A DNA stretch of 64,000 bases from G020348385 sp964410125 (GTDB lineage: Bacteria; Acidobacteriota; Aminicenantia; Aminicenantales; Aminicenantaceae): the NCBI GenBank assembly GCA_964410125.1, contig CAYPGQ010000010.1:1-64000 (forward strand), read 5' to 3'. Shown here piece by piece: positions 60,435-64,000 of the stretch. The position numbers and the translations under genes are program-made. Within the stretch, counting starts at the first letter, position 1. The number at the start of each line of letters is the position of its first letter. The notes under the pieces are model-generated. The model had not been told where the DNA came from, searched no databases, and saw only the letters and a list, made by a program, of their open reading frames with translations.

Positions 60435-61832
60435 ATGAAATTAATAAGAATTTTGCTCCTTTTGGTTTTGATCCTTTTTCTAGCCCCTTTTGAGACAGAT
60501 GCTTCCTTTGGCCTGAAAATCGAACCATGTTACATAGAAGAATTGGGAGAAGAAGTGCTGTGCGGCACCTATGAGGTAATGGAAAACCGTAAGGTTAGGA
60601 AGGGCGCTAAAATCAGATTGAATTTTATCATCCTGCCGGCATGGACAACTGATCCGGCTCCTGATCCCGTGTTTATTTTTTCTGGCGGCCCCGGTCAAGG
60701 TTCAGCAGATATGGCGAAGTATTATGCGTGGGATTATGAGAAACTCCGGTGGGAACGGGATATCGTTCTCGTCGATCAGAGGGGCACCGGACAATCCAAC
60801 CCTCTCCATTGCCAGAGAATCGGAGACCCGAAAAACGCACAAACTTATCTCCAAGACATGTTCCCCGAGGATTATGTCAAGAATTGCAGAAAAGAACTGG
60901 AACAAAAGGCCAATCTCAGGCACTACGACAGCACGACAGCCATGCAGGATATCGATGAGCTGCGCGCTGCACTGGGTTATGAACGGATCAACATCATTGG
61001 TAGTTCCTATGGATCCTATACAGGAATCGTCTACATTAAGTATTTTCCAGAAACAGTAAGAACGGCATTCTTCAGCTTTATCGCCATGCCCAACTGGACA
61101 TATTCCGGTTCGATCGCCCCCAACACTGAGGTTGCATTGGAGCGGTTACTCTCAGACTGTGCTCTCGATCCCGACTGTACTTCCGATTATCCGCTTTTGC
61201 GTCAGCAGCTCGGCCAGGTTTTGGATCGACTCAAACAAGGACCGGCTTCGGCCTGGATCATCAATCCCATCACAGGCGACCCCGAGAATGTGGTTTTTAC
61301 TTACAACAATTTTATCCACGGCGTGAGAAGCATGCTCTACAACACGTGGAGATCAAGGTTGATACCGGCCTTTATTCACTGGGCTTCACAAGGTAACTTT
61401 TCTCCGGTCTCAGAGTACACGGCCAATTATCTATATGGGATCAACCGAGATTTAAAGGATGGGATGTTTCTGTGTGTGACATGCACCGAGACCATTCCTT
61501 ACATCAATTATGATGATGCCAGAGCTCAGGCACAAGGCACATTCATGGGAACATATCGTCTGGATCAACAAAAAAATGCCTGTGATTGGTGGGTAAGAGG
61601 GGAACATCCCGCCGATTTTCATGAGATGTATATGATGGATATCCCGACAGTGATCCTCTCAGGCAAGATCGACCCTGTCACACCGCCCCAACATGGTGAG
61701 GAGTTGGCTACATATCTACCAAACAGTCTTCATGCCATTATCCCCAATGCGGGTCACGAATTCGGCACCGTTTGGGAAGATTGTTTCGATGATGTGGTGG
61801 CTCAATTCATATCTCAGGGCTCAGTGGATTGA
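60435..61832 (+). CDS. Exported S33-family alpha/beta hydrolase (proline iminopeptidase/tripeptidyl type)
   Basis: A 465-residue serine hydrolase with a signal peptide (about 1-23). The oxyanion motif SGGPGQG is near 86-92, the RGTGQSNPL segment near 115-123, and the nucleophile elbow GSSYG gives Ser191. Asp in SGKIDPVTPP (about 410-419) and His in NAGHEFG (about 436-442) complete the triad. The C-terminal TAP-like domain is typical of Streptomyces tripeptidyl aminopeptidase relatives. It probably trims peptides outside the cytoplasm. After the stop the same frame stays open for another 50 codons to 61988, perhaps a lost C-terminal extension. Confidence 0.88.
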   Translation: MKLIRILLLLVLILFLAPFETDASFGLKIEPCYIEELGEEVLCGTYEVMENRKVRKGAKIRLNFIILPAWTTDPAPDPVFIFSGGPGQGSADMAKYYAWDYEKLRWERDIVLVDQRGTGQSNPLHCQRIGDPKNAQTYLQDMFPEDYVKNCRKELEQKANLRHYDSTTAMQDIDELRAALGYERINIIGSSYGSYTGIVYIKYFPETVRTAFFSFIAMPNWTYSGSIAPNTEVALERLLSDCALDPDCTSDYPLLRQQLGQVLDRLKQGPASAWIINPITGDPENVVFTYNNFIHGVRSMLYNTWRSRLIPAFIHWASQGNFSPVSEYTANYLYGINRDLKDGMFLCVTCTETIPYINYDDARAQAQGTFMGTYRLDQQKNACDWWVRGEHPADFHEMYMMDIPTVILSGKIDPVTPPQHGEELATYLPNSLHAIIPNAGHEFGTVWEDCFDDVVAQFISQGSVD

Positions 61833-62041
61833 CTGGATGCCTCCTGTGTCGGTCAGCATATTCGCCCTCCCTTTGTTTCATGGAGGGACTACGAAGCAGA
61901 AAACGGCGAGCAATTATCCAGAGACTTGAAAAGTCTCGTCAAATCCAAACGCCAGAAAATCGGCAAGCAAAAAGCTCTACGCAAGTAGTCAGGCACTGAT
62001 TTAAAATTCCTGAAGTTTGTGGTAGTATCTTTTTAATTTCC

Positions 62042-62737
62042 ATGGCTGCTTGGATCTATGTATCCGCCATTATAGCCCCTGCATTGGTTTGGATCGTCTA
62101 TTTTCATTACAAGGACCGGTTTCAACCCGAACCATGGCGCAACCTGGGATTGACCTATCTCCTCGGATTGGTGACCGCATTCGCTTGTGTGAATTTTTTC
62201 AAGCTCCTCCCCTATTTGGGAATCCCCGAAGATCCAAGCGTTTTGATGGAAGCCCACGGATGGCCTTTTTTGATCTACAGCATCGGCATCACCGGGATCG
62301 TCGAAGAATTTTTCAAGCTACTTCCCTTCTTGATCGTTGTGCTCCGGCTCAAAGATTTCAACGAAAAAATCGACGGGATCGTTTATGCCTCGGTCATTGC
62401 CTTGGGATTCGCCAGCTACGAAAATGCCAGGTATCTGGCCTACATGGAAGGATTCGAGCTTTTCGGCCGCGCCATCGCTTCTCCCCTGACCCACACCATC
62501 TTTTCCTCCATCTGGGGTTACACTGTCGGAGTCGCACACATGAGGCACAAATCTGTTACTGCCGCATCTTTGAAAGGCCTGGCACTTGCTGCTATTGTCC
62601 ATGGGTTGTTCAACTTTTTCACCACATCCTCAGCGTTCAGGATCATATCATCGCTTCTGATCCTGGTAATCTGGATCTGGCGGATCAGGATCATGGAAAA
62701 GCTTAGATCTGCACCTCATACACAGCTGGAATCTTAG
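62042..62737 (+). CDS. PrsW-like intramembrane metalloprotease
   Basis: A 231-residue polytopic protein with about seven or eight helices. The PrsW family motifs are present: EEFFKLLPF (Glu88-Glu89) in one helix, GFASYENARY (Glu127, Asn128), and His151 in SPLTHTIFSS, with a further His in AIVHGLFNF near 197. PrsW proteases cut anti-sigma factors or other membrane proteins in site-1 steps. A TAGTAT -10-like box at 62023 leaves only about 7 nt of leader. The 3' end overlaps the convergent acetyltransferase gene by 35 bp. Confidence 0.87.
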   Translation: MAAWIYVSAIIAPALVWIVYFHYKDRFQPEPWRNLGLTYLLGLVTAFACVNFFKLLPYLGIPEDPSVLMEAHGWPFLIYSIGITGIVEEFFKLLPFLIVVLRLKDFNEKIDGIVYASVIALGFASYENARYLAYMEGFELFGRAIASPLTHTIFSSIWGYTVGVAHMRHKSVTAASLKGLALAAIVHGLFNFFTTSSAFRIISSLLILVIWIWRIRIMEKLRSAPHTQLES

Positions 62738-63761
62738 CAAGCTCAATATCCTTATTAAAGGTCCATGCGACCAAGTTCACATACCGGAAATACGGGAAAA
62801 AGCGGTTGCGGTACAAGGGCTCCATCGGATAATACTTCCGTATCCATTCAACAGCACCCAAACAACCGGCATCCTGGATATAGTAAAGGAAAGCTTCCAC
62901 GAACCGTCTCCGTTCACGGCTGGAAAGCGCAGGGTATGCCACATGATTGATCCATGCCCAACGCTCTTGAGTTTTTCCCAGATGGTCGTGATAGATAAAA
63001 TTAATCAGGCCTTCCACCCTTCCTTCCTTCTCGTACACCAATGTCTGCGAAACATCCGGATAATCGAGTTCTATCCCCAGATCCTTGCGGTTCCAAACCA
63101 AAGCCAGCCTAATTTTTCCTGCGTATTGGTTGAGCAGAGCTAAACAGCGATCTAGATCTTCTGCCCGGTATTCCCGAATAGGAACAGAATCCCGTTTTTT
63201 AGGGGCTCTCTGAGCGCCGATGATCCTGATCGCCGCCTTCTCCCATGTTTTCAGCCCCTCCGATGCGGCAGCCTGGTTTAGGTCAAGTACCCGGGCTATC
63301 ACATAATTGCGTCTGAGCCACTGGACAGGATTCCCGGTCGCCTCCAGCTTTTTGACCAATTGGGTGGACCGATGCCCTTTTTCCAGGGTATAAATCGAGA
63401 GATCGTATTGAGCCTTTTTGTTGAGTTCGAGCGCCTTATCGACTAGAGCTTGAGCAATTCCTTGGCGGAGGAGTTCTTTTCTGGTGACCAAAAGACAGGT
63501 GTAAACACCTTTGTAAATTTTCCCATCTATGCTGAAACGGCGGGGCACATTGGCTAAAAAAGAAACGATCTCATCACCCCGATAGGCTGCGATCAAATGT
63601 TCCTTATCCTCGATCCGGTCAAACACAAACCTCAAAAATTCTGGGCGATAGAAGTTGGGAAAGGACTCTATCCCGTATTCATTCCTCCAGGCAGAATGGG
63701 CCATCTTCTCCAGCCCTTCCAGGTCCCCCCTAAAGGCTTCGATGTTTATTCCAGAAAGCAT
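62703..63761 (-). CDS. GNAT-family N-acetyltransferase, tandem-domain
   Basis: A 352-residue protein. The first GNAT domain (about 10-165) has the acetyl-CoA loop in LVTRKELLRQGIAQALVDKA. A second, diverged GNAT-like half (about 195-340) starts with VPIREYRAEDLDRCLALLNQY and lacks an obvious Q/RxxGxG/A loop. Substrate unknown. It lies 72 nt downstream of the YbaK/ProX-like gene on the same strand and overlaps prsW-like at its end. Confidence 0.8.
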   Translation of the reverse strand: MLSGINIEAFRGDLEGLEKMAHSAWRNEYGIESFPNFYRPEFLRFVFDRIEDKEHLIAAYRGDEIVSFLANVPRRFSIDGKIYKGVYTCLLVTRKELLRQGIAQALVDKALELNKKAQYDLSIYTLEKGHRSTQLVKKLEATGNPVQWLRRNYVIARVLDLNQAAASEGLKTWEKAAIRIIGAQRAPKKRDSVPIREYRAEDLDRCLALLNQYAGKIRLALVWNRKDLGIELDYPDVSQTLVYEKEGRVEGLINFIYHDHLGKTQERWAWINHVAYPALSSRERRRFVEAFLYYIQDAGCLGAVEWIRKYYPMEPLYRNRFFPYFRYVNLVAWTFNKDIELAKIPAVYEVQI

Positions 63762-63833
63762 ATCCCTTCCTTTTCCAAACTGGGATCAAACCTTGACATT
63801 GGACAAAATACATAACGAAATACTATCATTCGC

Positions 63834-64000
63834 TCACACAAATGGGAGATAGCGCATAGTATTTCCGCTCCAAGCTATAAACTTTTCAAAATCCGGAAAA
63901 GAAATGCCGACCGTCGCTGTGTTCACGTTGGGATGGAAATTAACCGCTTCAGCTTTTTTTAGGTCTTCATCGATAACGACCTGCACCAGATTCTCGCTGT
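63834..64000 (-). CDS. YbaK/ProX-type aminoacyl-tRNA deacylase, C-terminal part (runs off the window)
   Basis: Fifty-five C-terminal residues are visible, reading VVIDEDLKKAEAVNFHPNVN and then TATVGISFPDFEKFIAW. This matches the end of the YbaK/EbsC/ProX fold (the DExL...FHPGxNTATV pattern), which hydrolyses mischarged aminoacyl-tRNA such as Ala- or Cys-tRNA(Pro). The 5' part lies beyond the right edge. The stop TGA is at 63834-63836. Confidence 0.7.
   Translation of the reverse strand, partial: SENLVQVVIDEDLKKAEAVNFHPNVNTATVGISFPDFEKFIAWSGNTMRYLPFV

Noticed and set aside
62050..62706. 218-codon plus-strand frame overlapping the PrsW-like gene
   Set aside because: It is a shadow in another frame, rich in Arg/His/Ser, while the PrsW frame has family motifs and membrane helices.

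Overview
The window looks like a chromosomal stretch of an uncultured Acidobacteriota-type bacterium, most likely close to Candidatus Aminicenantes. This is an inference from gene content, not from a marker gene. The pointers are a VWFA-related acidobacterial-type secreted protein, an Asp-box (BNR) exoprotein and an S46 dipeptidyl peptidase in one operon, a sulfatase-fold/TPR fusion, a URO-D-fold protein in a sugar operon, and C69 and M14 peptidases. No rRNA, tRNA or CRISPR array was seen.

Layout. (1) 1-4140: AT-rich mobile DNA, with an IS21-like end, three small unknown genes, a minimal tyrosine recombinase and a large serine recombinase whose 3' end runs into a dispersed ~210-230 bp repeat (second copy at 58214-58445). 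(2) 4142-9530: a co-oriented cluster with a polytopic transporter, an unlisted 51-aa membrane protein, a membrane-anchored AstE/AspA-like zinc deacylase, a C69 dipeptidase and an exported DUF6305-like protein. This is the best candidate for an undescribed functional system. (3) 9531-19333: CDF cation exporter, heparinase-like lyase, AT-rich sulfatase-fold/TPR protein, an arsenic methylation operon (AbrB-like protein plus ArsM) with an operator over its -10 box, a GT2-like glycosyltransferase, and unusual hairpin and inverted-repeat DNA. (4) 19334-28636: a secreted M14 carboxypeptidase converging on an operon for the BNR protein, a VWFA-like protein and an S46 peptidase with an Arg predicting Asp/Glu specificity. 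(5) 28840-32430: MaoC hydratase, then a compact LapA/CorA/DUF389/RCK group for the envelope and ions. (6) 32598-45041: mannosyl-3-phosphoglycerate-phosphatase-like HAD enzyme, then a long minus-strand glycoside operon (unknown 778-aa protein, ROK kinase, URO-D-fold protein, Gfo/Idh/MocA oxidoreductase, GH38 alpha-mannosidase, DUF2461, a KDPG aldolase-KDG kinase fusion, SDR). (7) 45230-54037: two secreted proteins separated by a decayed ISL3 transposase, one a PPC-toroid-VWA fusion, then a flavoprotein/old-yellow-enzyme pair. (8) 54157-64000: SpoIIE-type phosphatase with histidine ammonia-lyase, repeat copy B, sugar isomerase/epimerase, outer-membrane barrel, S33 peptidase, PrsW-like protease, acetyltransferase, and the 3' end of a YbaK/ProX-type deacylase.

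Together the genes suggest a heterotroph living on proteins and peptides (M14, S46, C69, S33, HutH) and on mannose- and uronate-containing glycans (GH38, heparinase-like lyase, KDPG/KDG route). Several genes have a strong sigma70-like promoter ending about 7-16 nt before the start codon, so leaderless or near-leaderless transcripts seem common. TTG and GTG starts behind clear Shine-Dalgarno sequences are also frequent.
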